Assembly (NCBI GenBank): GCA_013388685.1
Contig: JACAET010000020.1
Coordinates: 1-34,713 of the forward strand
Direction: 5' to 3'
Origin: Chloroflexota bacterium
GTDB lineage: Bacteria; Chloroflexota; Anaerolineae; Anaerolineales; Villigracilaceae
DNA: 34,713 nucleotides
The notes beneath the pieces are model-generated. The model saw nothing but the letters and a program-made list of their open reading frames with translations, did not search any database and was not told the DNA's origin. This document shows, piece by piece, positions 9,106 through 16,263 of the stretch. Both the position numbers and the translations under genes were made by a program. The number at the start of each line of letters is the position of its first letter. The first letter of the stretch is position 1.

Positions 9106-10302
9106 TCATTCGTAACGGAAGCGCATCACACCCACCGCAAAGAACACCACCGCAAACCCCAGCAGGACTCCCGCCTCCGGCAGAATATCCACCAAGCCTT
9201 TTCCGCGCAGAACGAGATCCAGCAGACCCTGCATCGCCCAAGTGGTGGGGAGGATCTTCACCGCGTTCTGTATTGCCGAGGGGAACAACTCCAATGGATA
9301 CCAGCATCCACCCATCAGCGCCATCACCATGCCGAACATGATGCTCAGTCCGCTGGCTTGCCCTTCGGTCTTGACGAACGTGCCCATCGTGGTGCCGAAC
9401 GCCGCCGCCGCAAGTGCGGATGCCAGCAGAATTACGGACAATGCCAGCGGTTCGCGTCCCCAGTTGAGTTTCATCACCACAACCCCGAACCCGACAAGCA
9501 ACACCATCTGGATCAACGCCATTGCCACCTGACCCGAGATGATACCCAGCAGGAAGGTGGATTTGCGGGACGGGGTGGTGAGCAGGCGGCGCAAGGTTCC
9601 CTGCTGGCGTTCATAGGCGAACAATGCCGAGATGCCAAACAGCGGGATGAACACCCACGTGATGAGTTGTCCCGCGGACGAATTGGCGCGTGGGTCATAT
9701 TCGACCGTATCGGGTGTTGTCCCTTCAATGACAGTCACGCGTTCGGGCGCGTCGGCTTGAATGTTCTGCGCAAGTTCCAGCGAAGTCTCGAAGTAGGCTT
9801 GTTTCTCGACATCGGAGGCGAAGGGTTGTTTCGCTTCGCGCTGCTTGACCGCGTTCTGCGCGGCGGAGATGGCGCTGCTGACGCGGCGGATGGCGGTCAA
9901 CACGGCGCGCTCGGCAATCGTTGCGTTGAGGTTGTTGGGCTGCTGGAACAATTCCACTTCCGCCAAGCCGTTTTGAAGCGATGAAATATCAATGCCCGAA
10001 GGAATGATGAACACCGCCGAGGCGCGCCGCTCATCGAATTGTTTTTGCGCCTCGTCCCGTGAAACCACCTCAGGGCGCACTGCCGTTGAATTTTGCAATT
10101 CTCCAATTATTTGTTCCGAGACTGTCGTCCGCGCCTCGTCCACAACCAATAATCGGATGCGGTTATCTGTATCTCCCGATGGAGTCCCGCCTGCGAGCAG
10201 GAAGGTAAAGACAACAGGCAATATGATGAAGAACAGCAACTCCGACGAACTGGCGAAGCGGATGATGGCGTCTTTCCATGCAATGGCGAAGATTTTTTTC
10301 AT
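9106..10302 (-). CDS. ABC-2 type transporter permease (second subunit)
   Basis: ABC-2 membrane protein of 398 aa in the YhaP/NatB/DrrB-like group. One N-terminal helix is followed by a large extracytoplasmic domain (about residues 45-215) and five to six C-terminal helices, the usual plan. The conserved segment around FAYERQQGTLRRLLTTPSRKSTFLLG begins the membrane half. Its ATG overlaps the stop codon of the upstream permease (ATGA, 10299-10302), so translation is coupled and the two probably form a heterodimer. With the ATPase at 11625-12569 it makes an exporter; the cargo (drug, lipid or sodium) cannot be read from sequence. Confidence 0.9.
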   Translation of the reverse strand: MKKIFAIAWKDAIIRFASSSELLFFIILPVVFTFLLAGGTPSGDTDNRIRLLVVDEARTTVSEQIIGELQNSTAVRPEVVSRDEAQKQFDERRASAVFIIPSGIDISSLQNGLAEVELFQQPNNLNATIAERAVLTAIRRVSSAISAAQNAVKQREAKQPFASDVEKQAYFETSLELAQNIQADAPERVTVIEGTTPDTVEYDPRANSSAGQLITWVFIPLFGISALFAYERQQGTLRRLLTTPSRKSTFLLGIISGQVAMALIQMVLLVGFGVVVMKLNWGREPLALSVILLASALAAAAFGTTMGTFVKTEGQASGLSIMFGMVMALMGGCWYPLELFPSAIQNAVKILPTTWAMQGLLDLVLRGKGLVDILPEAGVLLGFAVVFFAVGVMRFRYE

Positions 10303-11558
10303 TTTTGCATGATCCCACTGCGATTGAACATGACAACCGCGATTCCGAACAACACCGTACCCATGAGGAGCAGGGCGGCGATCGGTTCGGTTAGATTTTT
10401 CAGCGTGCCGCCGAGGGCGAGGGTGGTGAAGCCGTCCAAGCCCCAGGCGTTGGGCGTGATCCTGCTGATGGTCCGCATGAACGGCGGGAATTGTTCAAGG
10501 TTGATGAAACTTCCGCCGAGGATGCCGAAGATGAGCATGATGGCGGAACCCGTGCTTCCCACCTGCGCGGGTGTGCGGGCGAACGCCGTGATCAACATCC
10601 CCCAGCCTGCCGCGCCGAAGACTGCCGCAAGGATCAGGGCGACCATACCCAGCGGGTCACCCCATTTGACCTGGAAGAACACTGTCGAAGCGAGGATCAG
10701 GATTCCGACCTGTGCAACGCCCATGAAGAAGATGCCCAACACCTTGCCGCCCAGCACTTGCGCGGTTTGCGTCGGCGAGATCATCAGGCGGGGCAACGTC
10801 CCTTGCGCGCGTTCGGCGAGGATGGAGCGTCCGCCGTAGGAGACGGTGTACATGAGGAACATCAACGCCATGCCGGGCGCGAAGTAGGCGAGCAGGTCGA
10901 ACTCCACGGCCGCCGCGCCCTTTTTATCGGTTCTAAGCGTGAGGGCGGTGGATTCGGTTTCTTCGACATTCTCGAACAACGCCCGCGCTTCGGTTTCCGC
11001 GTTTTGCGGGTTCAACAATCCGCTTTGCATCAAGCCGATGATGGAGGTCATGCCGCGGGTACGTCCCTCTTCGACGCGCGAGACGAACTCGTCCACGATG
11101 GCTTTGACAATGCCCGCGCCTGTCGGTCGTGAGGGATTGGCGTACACTTCGATCTGCACGGCTTCGGGCTGGACCGCGTTCGGATCAAACATGGTCCCCT
11201 CAACAGGGATAATGCTGCGGGTGAATCCTTCAGGGATGATGACCGCGGCTGAGGCGCCGTCGCTGTCTATGATTTGGCGAGCCGCCTCGGGGGAGTCGGA
11301 GGCGGTGGGTTCCATCAAATCGGATAACTCATCCGAGTTGAACAAGTCTTCGAGCGCGTTCCCCAAATCCCCTTTATCCAGATTGATGATAACGACGGGA
11401 ATGTCGGAAATGCCCGTCGAGCCGCCGCTGAACCGCCCCGTGACGAAGCCCATGCCGATGGTGAGCAGGAACGGCGCGAGAAGCATGAAGGTCAGCGCGG
11501 CGCGGTCACGGAACATCAGTTGCAGGTCTTTGATACCGATGAGGAGGAGTTTTAACAT
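10299..11558 (-). CDS. ABC-2 type transporter permease (first subunit)
   Basis: ABC-2 permease of 419 aa with the same design as its downstream partner: an N-terminal helix, a soluble domain to about residue 220, then a six-helix membrane half. The shared element is SILAERAQGTLPRLMISPTQ. The frame extends upstream to 11621, but that part is the translation of a heptad-repeat hairpin (11580-11626). The ATG at 11558, starting MLKLLLIGIKDLQLMFRDRAAL, matches the usual beginning of such permeases. The paralogous pair suggests duplication followed by heterodimer formation. Confidence 0.9.
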   Translation of the reverse strand: MLKLLLIGIKDLQLMFRDRAALTFMLLAPFLLTIGMGFVTGRFSGGSTGISDIPVVIINLDKGDLGNALEDLFNSDELSDLMEPTASDSPEAARQIIDSDGASAAVIIPEGFTRSIIPVEGTMFDPNAVQPEAVQIEVYANPSRPTGAGIVKAIVDEFVSRVEEGRTRGMTSIIGLMQSGLLNPQNAETEARALFENVEETESTALTLRTDKKGAAAVEFDLLAYFAPGMALMFLMYTVSYGGRSILAERAQGTLPRLMISPTQTAQVLGGKVLGIFFMGVAQVGILILASTVFFQVKWGDPLGMVALILAAVFGAAGWGMLITAFARTPAQVGSTGSAIMLIFGILGGSFINLEQFPPFMRTISRITPNAWGLDGFTTLALGGTLKNLTEPIAALLLMGTVLFGIAVVMFNRSGIMQK

Positions 11559-11579
11559 GTTGACTCTTGTGTGAAAAGT

Positions 11580-11626
11580 AGAAAGTGGAAAGTAGGGAGT
11601 GGAAAGTAATCTACTTTCCACTTTCT
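11580..11626. repeat. Heptad array A forming a 16-bp perfect hairpin
   Basis: Units of 7 nt of the type GAAAGTR run in phase on the plus strand from 11581 to 11608, and the complement of the same units follows. The outer arms 11580-11595 (AGAAAGTGGAAAGTAG) and 11611-11626 are perfect 16-nt reverse complements around a 15-nt loop. One arm reaches two bases into the stop codon of the ABC ATPase gene. In the minus-strand mRNA it forms a strong hairpin between ATPase and permease. It has no U-tract, so attenuation or mRNA processing is more likely than full termination. Confidence 0.9.
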
Positions 11627-12569
11627 AATCTCGTAACGCCCTTCCTGTTAAGTGAAGGAACACTGCCTCAAGATTCGGCTCGCGTATATCTATCGAATGA
11701 ATCTTGATGCCGCGTTCATTTGCCTTTGTCACAACTGCGGCAAGCACTTCCTCCGCTTCGTTTGCAACGACCGAGACTTCGTGATCGGTGGCGATGGCTT
11801 CGAGCACGTCTGGCACGCCGTTAAGCGATTTTGCCAATGCCTCGGGGTCGTCGTTCTCGCCGATGTGCAGGATAAGCGTTTCGGTCTCGCCGACCTGTCG
11901 CGTGAGTTCTTTTTGCGTGCCGAGCGCGATGAGTTCGCCGTGGTCTATGATGCCGACGCGGTCGGAGAGTTCCTGCGCCTCTTCCATATAGTGCGTTGTG
12001 TAAAGAACAGTCATACCCTGCTTGTTTAAATCTTTGACTGTATCGAGAATCGCGCGGCGCGACTGTGGGTCAATGCCAACCGTAGGCTCGTCCATGAAGA
12101 GTAAGCGCGGTTTGTGGAGCAGCCCCACGCCAATGTTGACGCGGCGCTTCATCCCGCCTGAGTAGGTTTTGACCCTGTTTTTGGCTTTATCCGCCAAACC
12201 AATCTGTTCCAGCACTTCATCCACGCGGTTGTTGAGAGACTTTCCGCCCAAGCCATACATCTGCCCCCAAAATACGAGGTTCTCGCGTGCAGTGAGGTCT
12301 TCATATAATGCAATCTCCTGCGGCACAACCCCGATCATCTGCTTGACTGCCATCGGGTCTTTGGTGATGGAATGTCCGCCGATGGTGGCGTCGCCTGCGG
12401 TGGGCGTATAGAGGGTCGAGAGCATCGAAATGGTGGTGGTCTTGCCTGCGCCATTTGGACCGAGCAGGCTGAATATCTCCCCTTCCTTAATATCGAATGA
12501 AATTCCCTTGACGGCGGCGAAATTGCCGTAGTTTTTGGCGAGATTCTGGACTTCGAGAATGGGCGGCAT
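11625..12569 (-). CDS. ABC-2 exporter ATP-binding protein (DrrA/CcmA-like)
   Basis: ABC ATPase of 314 aa that powers the two downstream ABC-2 permeases. It shows Walker A LLGPNGAGKTTTISML, signature YSGGMKRRVNIGVGLL, Walker B RLLFMDEPTVGIDP and the switch His in YTTHYMEEAQ. A C-terminal extension of about 90 aa is of the DrrA type. A Shine-Dalgarno AGGAGG (minus strand, 12574-12579) lies 4 nt before the ATG. The gene ends at the heptad-array hairpin. The DrrA-like family exports antibiotics, lipids or ions; no neighbour narrows this down. Confidence 0.93.
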   Translation of the reverse strand: MPPILEVQNLAKNYGNFAAVKGISFDIKEGEIFSLLGPNGAGKTTTISMLSTLYTPTAGDATIGGHSITKDPMAVKQMIGVVPQEIALYEDLTARENLVFWGQMYGLGGKSLNNRVDEVLEQIGLADKAKNRVKTYSGGMKRRVNIGVGLLHKPRLLFMDEPTVGIDPQSRRAILDTVKDLNKQGMTVLYTTHYMEEAQELSDRVGIIDHGELIALGTQKELTRQVGETETLILHIGENDDPEALAKSLNGVPDVLEAIATDHEVSVVANEAEEVLAAVVTKANERGIKIHSIDIREPNLEAVFLHLTGRALRD

Positions 12570-12624
12570 ACAACCTCCTGGGATATTGTGTCATTCAATC
12601 TACGAAAACAGGCAAGAAAAGTTT

Positions 12625-13704
12625 TTAAACCTGTAAGCGATTGTACTCCTTCAACAGTTCCATTACCTTGGAATGCGGCAGAGCCCCGACCGTCAAGCCA
12701 TTTCTACCCGTCATATCCTCCGCCGCGACCATCGAGTTGATGATGGCTTCCTCGGTTGCGTACACGGATGCGGCAAGCAATGGGTCAATGAAATTGTTAC
12801 TCAAGGCTTGCAGCGTTGCCACCCCTTTCTCATTTCCTCTTGCGGCGTTGGGATTGGCTGTGGAGAAGGCGAGAAAAATATCGCCTGAACCGTTACCGCC
12901 CAGCGACCCGGTCCGTGCCATGCCGAGCGACGCACGTTTCGCCATCCGCTTGAGTTGATGGGGCAGAAGCGGCGCGTCCGTCGCAAGCACGATGATGAGC
13001 GATCCGCTTTCCTGCCACGGGTTCTCCCCATCGCTCCACACGGGATGCTCCTTCAAGTGCTGTCCCACTGGCACGCCAGCGACTGTCAATTGATACCTCA
13101 TCCCAAAGTTCGACTGTGCGAACGCTCCGACAGTCCAGCCTCCGAATTTTTCAGATAATTTTCTGGATGATGTTCCACTCCCGCCTTTGAACTCGTAACA
13201 GATCATCCCCGTCCCGCCGCCCACGCTTCCTTCTTCGACCGAACCTGATTCAGCGTTCTCGAGGGCTTTTCTTACATGTTCGGGCTTGACGAAGAATCCG
13301 TTCATGTCATTGAGCCAGCCGTCTGCCGTTTCGGCCACAACGGGACACGACCATCTCTGAAAGATCGCGTCCCGTTCCGCCTGCCATTGGATGATCGTAT
13401 CGCGCACGACCCCCACCGAATGCGTGTTCGTAATCCCGATAGGACCTTCGAGGAAACCGCCTTCTTCGACCCAGGCGGAGCCGGTCATTTCGCCGTTGCC
13501 GTTGAAGGGAAACCATGCGGCGAAAACGGGATCGTGGTTATCCTTTCCGCGCGGGTGGATGATGGTGACTCCCGTCCGAGCCGATTCGCCTTCGATGATG
13601 GTGGAGTAGCCGACGGTCACTCCCTCCACATCGGTGATGGCATTGTATTTTCCAGGCGTCCCTTCGAGAGGAATACCGAGGTCGCGGGCGCGGGGCTTTT
13701 TCAT
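12625..13704 (-). CDS. S58 (DmpA) family aminopeptidase
   Basis: Peptidase of 359 aa related to Ochrobactrum DmpA (L-aminopeptidase/D-Ala-esterase) and beta-peptidyl aminopeptidases. These N-terminal-nucleophile enzymes cleave themselves and use the freed Ser. Family marks are the N-terminal NAITDVEGVTVGYSTI, the substrate-pocket segment GPIGITNTHSVGVVRD, and GTGMICYEFKGGSGTSSRK. The last contains the Gly-Thr/Ser region where self-cleavage is expected, although the exact bond is inferred. No signal peptide is seen. An AAGAAG-like ribosome-binding site precedes the ATG. Heptad array B lies 27 nt upstream. Confidence 0.9.
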   Translation of the reverse strand: MKKPRARDLGIPLEGTPGKYNAITDVEGVTVGYSTIIEGESARTGVTIIHPRGKDNHDPVFAAWFPFNGNGEMTGSAWVEEGGFLEGPIGITNTHSVGVVRDTIIQWQAERDAIFQRWSCPVVAETADGWLNDMNGFFVKPEHVRKALENAESGSVEEGSVGGGTGMICYEFKGGSGTSSRKLSEKFGGWTVGAFAQSNFGMRYQLTVAGVPVGQHLKEHPVWSDGENPWQESGSLIIVLATDAPLLPHQLKRMAKRASLGMARTGSLGGNGSGDIFLAFSTANPNAARGNEKGVATLQALSNNFIDPLLAASVYATEEAIINSMVAAEDMTGRNGLTVGALPHSKVMELLKEYNRLQV

Positions 13705-13730
13705 GGAGGTCTTCTTGTTGTGGAATAAAT

Positions 13731-13764
13731 GCAGAAAGCAGAATGCGGAAGGCAGATAGTGCGG
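13731..13764. repeat. Heptad array B (left flank of four-helix-bundle gene)
   Basis: Four 7-nt units of the CAGAAAG class are read on the plus strand: GCAGAAA, GCAGAAT, GCGGAAG and GCAGATA, from 13731 to 13758, with a decayed unit to 13764. It lies 3 nt beyond the stop codon of the four-helix-bundle gene. Its orientation is opposite to array C on the other side of that gene, so the two form loose inverted flanks. Confidence 0.85.
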
Positions 13765-13767
13765 TTT

Positions 13768-14169
13768 TTACTCACGGTGGAGATTGCGCGGCACGAATTT
13801 TTCGGGCATGGACATCATGGAGCCGAGCATTTTACCAACCTCTTCATACCCTTTGACAAGTTCGGCGTGGATTTGGGGAGACAAGTATTCACAATCGCGG
13901 GCGATATCAAGCCAAACTTGAGTCTCGGTTGCTTCACCATCTGCATCGGCGAGTTTGCTGACGAACATTTTGGGATATTGTCGTTTACGAAATCCTTCGG
14001 CGATGTTGGCGGCAATACTTCTTGATGAACGGCGAATTTGATCTGTGAGGGAATACTTCTCTTCCTTTGGAAATAGCTTGCTGATGTTGAATATATCCAT
14101 CGCAAGTTTATATGCCAATTGATAAACCTTCAAATCACGATGCCCTTTGAGTTGTTGATATTCAGCCAT
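13768..14169 (-). CDS. Four-helix-bundle protein (S23/23S rRNA IVP family)
   Basis: Small helical protein of 133 aa in the family first found inside 23S rRNA intervening sequences and related in fold to Avd of diversity-generating retroelements. The hallmark LTDQIRRSSRSIAANIAEGFRK is near residues 40-60. The N-terminal LKGHRDLKVYQLAYKLAMDIF and the C-terminal paired helices also fit. A good Shine-Dalgarno (AGAAGGAG, minus strand 14176-14183) lies 6 nt before the ATG, within heptad repeat DNA. By eye the gene is clearly more AT-rich than its neighbours. It sits between inverted heptad arrays B and C, which looks like a transferred cassette. Biochemical function is unknown; these proteins are basic and may bind nucleic acid. 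Confidence 0.93.
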   Translation of the reverse strand: MAEYQQLKGHRDLKVYQLAYKLAMDIFNISKLFPKEEKYSLTDQIRRSSRSIAANIAEGFRKRQYPKMFVSKLADADGEATETQVWLDIARDCEYLSPQIHAELVKGYEEVGKMLGSMMSMPEKFVPRNLHRE

Positions 14170-14177
14170 TCTGCTCT

Positions 14178-14241
14178 CCTTCTGTAAGCCTGCCTTCTGC
14201 CCGCTGTTTCCTGATTTCTGCTTACTGCTTTCCGCTTTCTG
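14178..14241. repeat. Heptad array C (right flank of four-helix-bundle gene)
   Basis: Eight perfectly phased 7-nt units run from 14186 to 14241, with a ninth (14178-14184) one base out of phase. Read on the minus strand, the units are variants of CAGAAAG, such as CGGAAAG, CAGTAAG, CAGGAAA and CAGAAGG. The array covers the last codons and stop of the ATP-grasp gene (encoding ...ESGKQ-stop) and runs to the ribosome-binding site of the four-helix-bundle gene. Confidence 0.92.
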
Positions 14242-15115
14242 TTACTGCCAACCCCACCAGCCTCTCCGCCACACCTTTCATCACATCATCGGGAGCGCCG
14301 TCTACGGCTTTGGATTGGACGCGGGTGTCGATCTGGTCGTTGACGTAGTCCACGACGACGAAATTGTCGTGCGCGAGCGCGATCTCGGTGGTGAACCAGT
14401 CGAGGCGGCAGATGGAGGCGATGCGTTGCGTAATATTGTGAAGAGGAGTCAGATTGTAGCGATGTTCTTCGGATGGAGTGACGGTCGAGAACACGTGCGT
14501 CAACGGATGCCACCAGCAGGGATACGTTGCTCCGACGGCGTAGAACACGCGGAACCAGGCGGGGCGTCCCTGAATGGTACGCGGGGTGACGGTTGCCTGG
14601 AGCAGGTATTTCTGATCGGGGAATTCCATGCGGGCACGCAAAACCTGGTCGAGGGTCGACGCGCCAAGGATTACTCCAGCGCTGCCTCCCTCATTGGAGG
14701 GCTTGATGACGAAATGACGTCCAAGCGGGGTTAAGTCGAAATCGGGCAGGGCGGGTTGTTCGAGGAATGGCGGGATCAGAATCGTGTAGGGCGTGTGAAT
14801 TCCCGCGCTGATGAGTTCGAGGTGCATGGTAGCCTTGTCCTCGGACCATTTGGAGAGTTCCGGCGGGTTGATGCGCCTCTTGTTGTATTCCTTTGCCCAG
14901 TTGTTGAATGGCAGGAAGCGGTCATCGCCCTGCGAGCGGTCGAGGAGGGTGTTGAATGATTTGTCGCCCTTGTATAACGCTGTGACGGATTCAAGCAGAT
15001 TATCCGGTGTGACCTGCCAGAGGGTTAAACCCTGTTCACTGCAGGCATTTTCAATGAAGCGGACAAAGTCAATGTCGTATTCCCAATACCAGGGCAGGCA
15101 GAGGTCGTAGTGCAT
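14222..15115 (-). CDS. ATP-grasp superfamily protein, substrate unknown
   Basis: Protein of 297 aa with an ATP-grasp core. The segment GRHFVIKPSNEGGSAGVILG (about residues 140-160) is the nucleotide-binding Lys and glycine-rich loop. A later FVVVDYVNDQID segment supplies acidic and Asn residues typical of metal binding. Such enzymes activate carboxylates with ATP for ligation to an amine or thiol; no specific subfamily was recognised. The ATG at 15115 (MHYDLCLPWYWEYD) was chosen because upstream codons to 15196 are translated heptad repeat and hairpin DNA. No clear ribosome-binding site is visible. The last codons are made of heptad units from array C. Confidence 0.75.
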   Translation of the reverse strand: MHYDLCLPWYWEYDIDFVRFIENACSEQGLTLWQVTPDNLLESVTALYKGDKSFNTLLDRSQGDDRFLPFNNWAKEYNKRRINPPELSKWSEDKATMHLELISAGIHTPYTILIPPFLEQPALPDFDLTPLGRHFVIKPSNEGGSAGVILGASTLDQVLRARMEFPDQKYLLQATVTPRTIQGRPAWFRVFYAVGATYPCWWHPLTHVFSTVTPSEEHRYNLTPLHNITQRIASICRLDWFTTEIALAHDNFVVVDYVNDQIDTRVQSKAVDGAPDDVMKGVAERLVGLAVTESGKQ

Positions 15116-15120
15116 GAGGA

Positions 15121-15155
15121 CATTGTAAAGGATGAGTGACGAATTATGAAGGATG
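15121..15155. repeat. Heptad array F upstream of ATP-grasp gene
   Basis: Five in-phase 7-nt units occur on the plus strand: CATTGTA, AAGGATG, AGTGACG, AATTATG and AAGGATG, with AAGGATG exact twice. It begins 5 nt upstream of the ATP-grasp start codon. It is adjoined by a 7-bp stem, AAGCCGC (15156-15162)/GCGGCTT (15177-15183). The unit sequence differs from arrays B and C but the period is the same. Confidence 0.7.
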
Positions 15156-15188
15156 AAGCCGCGGCGCGGGCAAGGTGCGGCTTCTTGC

Positions 15189-15197
15189 TGGTACAAT
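15189..15197 (+). promoter_or_regulatory. Extended -10 promoter of the FKBP gene
   Basis: TGGTACAAT is an extended -10 element (TGn plus TACAAT at 15192-15197) with no matching -35. A start near 15204 would give a 20-nt leader containing the AAAGGA ribosome-binding site. The same TGGTAMAAT form precedes fmt and the GT2 gene. Confidence 0.55.
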
Positions 15198-15224
15198 CAG
15201 CCAATACACAAGAAAGGATTTCAA

Positions 15225-15713
15225 ATGAACACAGATTCGGTTCAAAACGGCGTTGTGGTTTCGATGGAGTACACGCTTCATGTGGATGGAGAACTGCTGG
15301 ATTCCTCCGCCGGACATGGTCCGCTGGAGTTTCTGGCGGGATATGGCAACATCATCCCCGGTCTTGAGAATGGGATGATCGGCATGAAGATTGGCGACAG
15401 CAAGAAAGTCATCGTCCCGCCTGCCGAAGGATACGGTGAATATGACAACGAGGCGTATCTGGACGTGCCAAAAGGGCAATTCCCAAAGGATATGGCGGTC
15501 GAGGAAGGCATGGAACTGACCGTCCGCGACGATTCAGGAGAAGGACGCTATGCGCGCATCGAGTCCATCGAAGGCGAAACGGTGCGCCTGAACTTCAACC
15601 ATCCGCTGGCGGGGGACGAACTGCACTTCAACGTCAAGGTGGTGGGTCTGCGCGAACCGACAGACGAAGAACTGGCGCATGGGCATGTCCATGCGGGCGG
15701 ACATTCTCACTAA
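15225..15713 (+). CDS. SlyD-like FKBP-type peptidyl-prolyl isomerase
   Basis: Prolyl isomerase/chaperone of 162 aa. The FKBP half begins NGVVVSMEYTLHVDGELLDSS and contains GPLEFLAGYGNIIPGLENGMIGM, with the active-site region interrupted by an insert-in-flap domain (about residues 70-120), as in SlyD. The His-rich tail HGHVHAGGHSH fits a SlyD-type metal-binding end. An in-frame extension to 15153 is translated non-coding DNA. The ATG at 15225 has AAAGGA 7 nt upstream and was chosen. A strong bidirectional terminator follows. Likely cytoplasmic, assisting folding or nickel handling; the metal role is inferred from the tail alone. Confidence 0.92.
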   Translation: MNTDSVQNGVVVSMEYTLHVDGELLDSSAGHGPLEFLAGYGNIIPGLENGMIGMKIGDSKKVIVPPAEGYGEYDNEAYLDVPKGQFPKDMAVEEGMELTVRDDSGEGRYARIESIEGETVRLNFNHPLAGDELHFNVKVVGLREPTDEELAHGHVHAGGHSH

Positions 15714-15749
15714 CCCCCGCGAAGATCGGCAATTCAAGTATCGCTCATC

Positions 15750-15783
15750 AAAAAAGACTCACGATATTTCGTGAGTCTTTTTT
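15750..15783. terminator. Bidirectional Rho-independent terminator
   Basis: A 15-bp perfect stem (outer A6/T6 plus GACTCACGA) with a TATT loop. It has a T-run on either strand, so it can end both the FKBP gene (plus) and the DUF4870 gene (minus). Confidence 0.93.
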
Positions 15784-15798
15784 GCGTTTCCGGCAGAG

Positions 15799-16134
15799 TT
15801 ATACCCAGCCCTGACCCTTGATGAAGTTGGTCACAACGGGGATATTGACCATTTGTCCCTGGTATGCCTGGTATGCCCAGTACAGGAACACCAGCCACAG
15901 CACCGGTACACAAAGCCCGCCAAAGCCGATGGTCACGGTGGTAATGATTGTCGCAACGATCCAGAATGCGACACTTGCTGCAATGGACTGCACGGCGTTG
16001 AATTTCAGGAAGGGACGGGACTTCTTGTCCTCCATCAAAAGAACAATGATTCCGATGAGCGGCGCGAAGACGTAACTCAACGCTGACCACAACTTATCAT
16101 CGCTGGTAACATCCATCATAGGTTCGTTAGACAT
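15799..16134 (-). CDS. DUF4870 domain membrane protein
   Basis: Small membrane protein of 111 aa. A short polar N-terminus is followed by KLWSALSYVFAPLIGIIVLLMEDKKSRPFLKFNAVQ, the DUF4870/Tic20-like signature, and two more hydrophobic helices. The role is unknown. The ATG at 16134 is preceded by GGAGG (minus strand, 16140-16144) at a good distance; an upstream in-frame GTG (16185) lies within the promoter region and was not used. It ends at the shared terminator. Confidence 0.88.
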   Translation of the reverse strand: MSNEPMMDVTSDDKLWSALSYVFAPLIGIIVLLMEDKKSRPFLKFNAVQSIAASVAFWIVATIITTVTIGFGGLCVPVLWLVFLYWAYQAYQGQMVNIPVVTNFIKGQGWV

Positions 16135-16172
16135 GAGTTCCTCCGAATTGATTCTGGTTTGGGATTTCCGGT

Positions 16173-16201
16173 ATTCTACAACCAATTAAGACAAAACGCA
16201 A
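16173..16201 (-). promoter_or_regulatory. Promoter of the DUF4870 gene
   Basis: On the minus strand TTGCGT (16196-16201) and TAGAAT (16173-16178) are separated by exactly 17 nt. The -10 matches consensus at 5 of 6 positions and the -35 only at its TTG. The start point would fall about 30 nt before the ATG, with the GGAGG ribosome-binding site between. Confidence 0.5.
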
Positions 16202-16248
16202 CCAAATTGTTAAACCCGAAAGTAACATCAAGGTTACACCGCCCAAAC

Positions 16249-16257
16249 TGGTAAAAT
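16249..16257 (+). promoter_or_regulatory. Extended -10 of fmt, leaderless-type
   Basis: TGGTAAAAT ends 6 nt before the fmt ATG at 16264. With the usual -10 to start-point distance, transcription would begin at or next to the start codon. No Shine-Dalgarno is present in front of the gene, which agrees with a leaderless mRNA. Confidence 0.6.
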
Positions 16258-16263
16258 CGCCGC

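Noticed and set aside
11558..11621. Upstream extension of the first ABC-2 permease
   Set aside because: The codons are the translated heptad hairpin; the family start is at 11558.
13731..14241. CRISPR array
   Set aside because: Units are 7 nt and contiguous, with no spacers and no cas genes.
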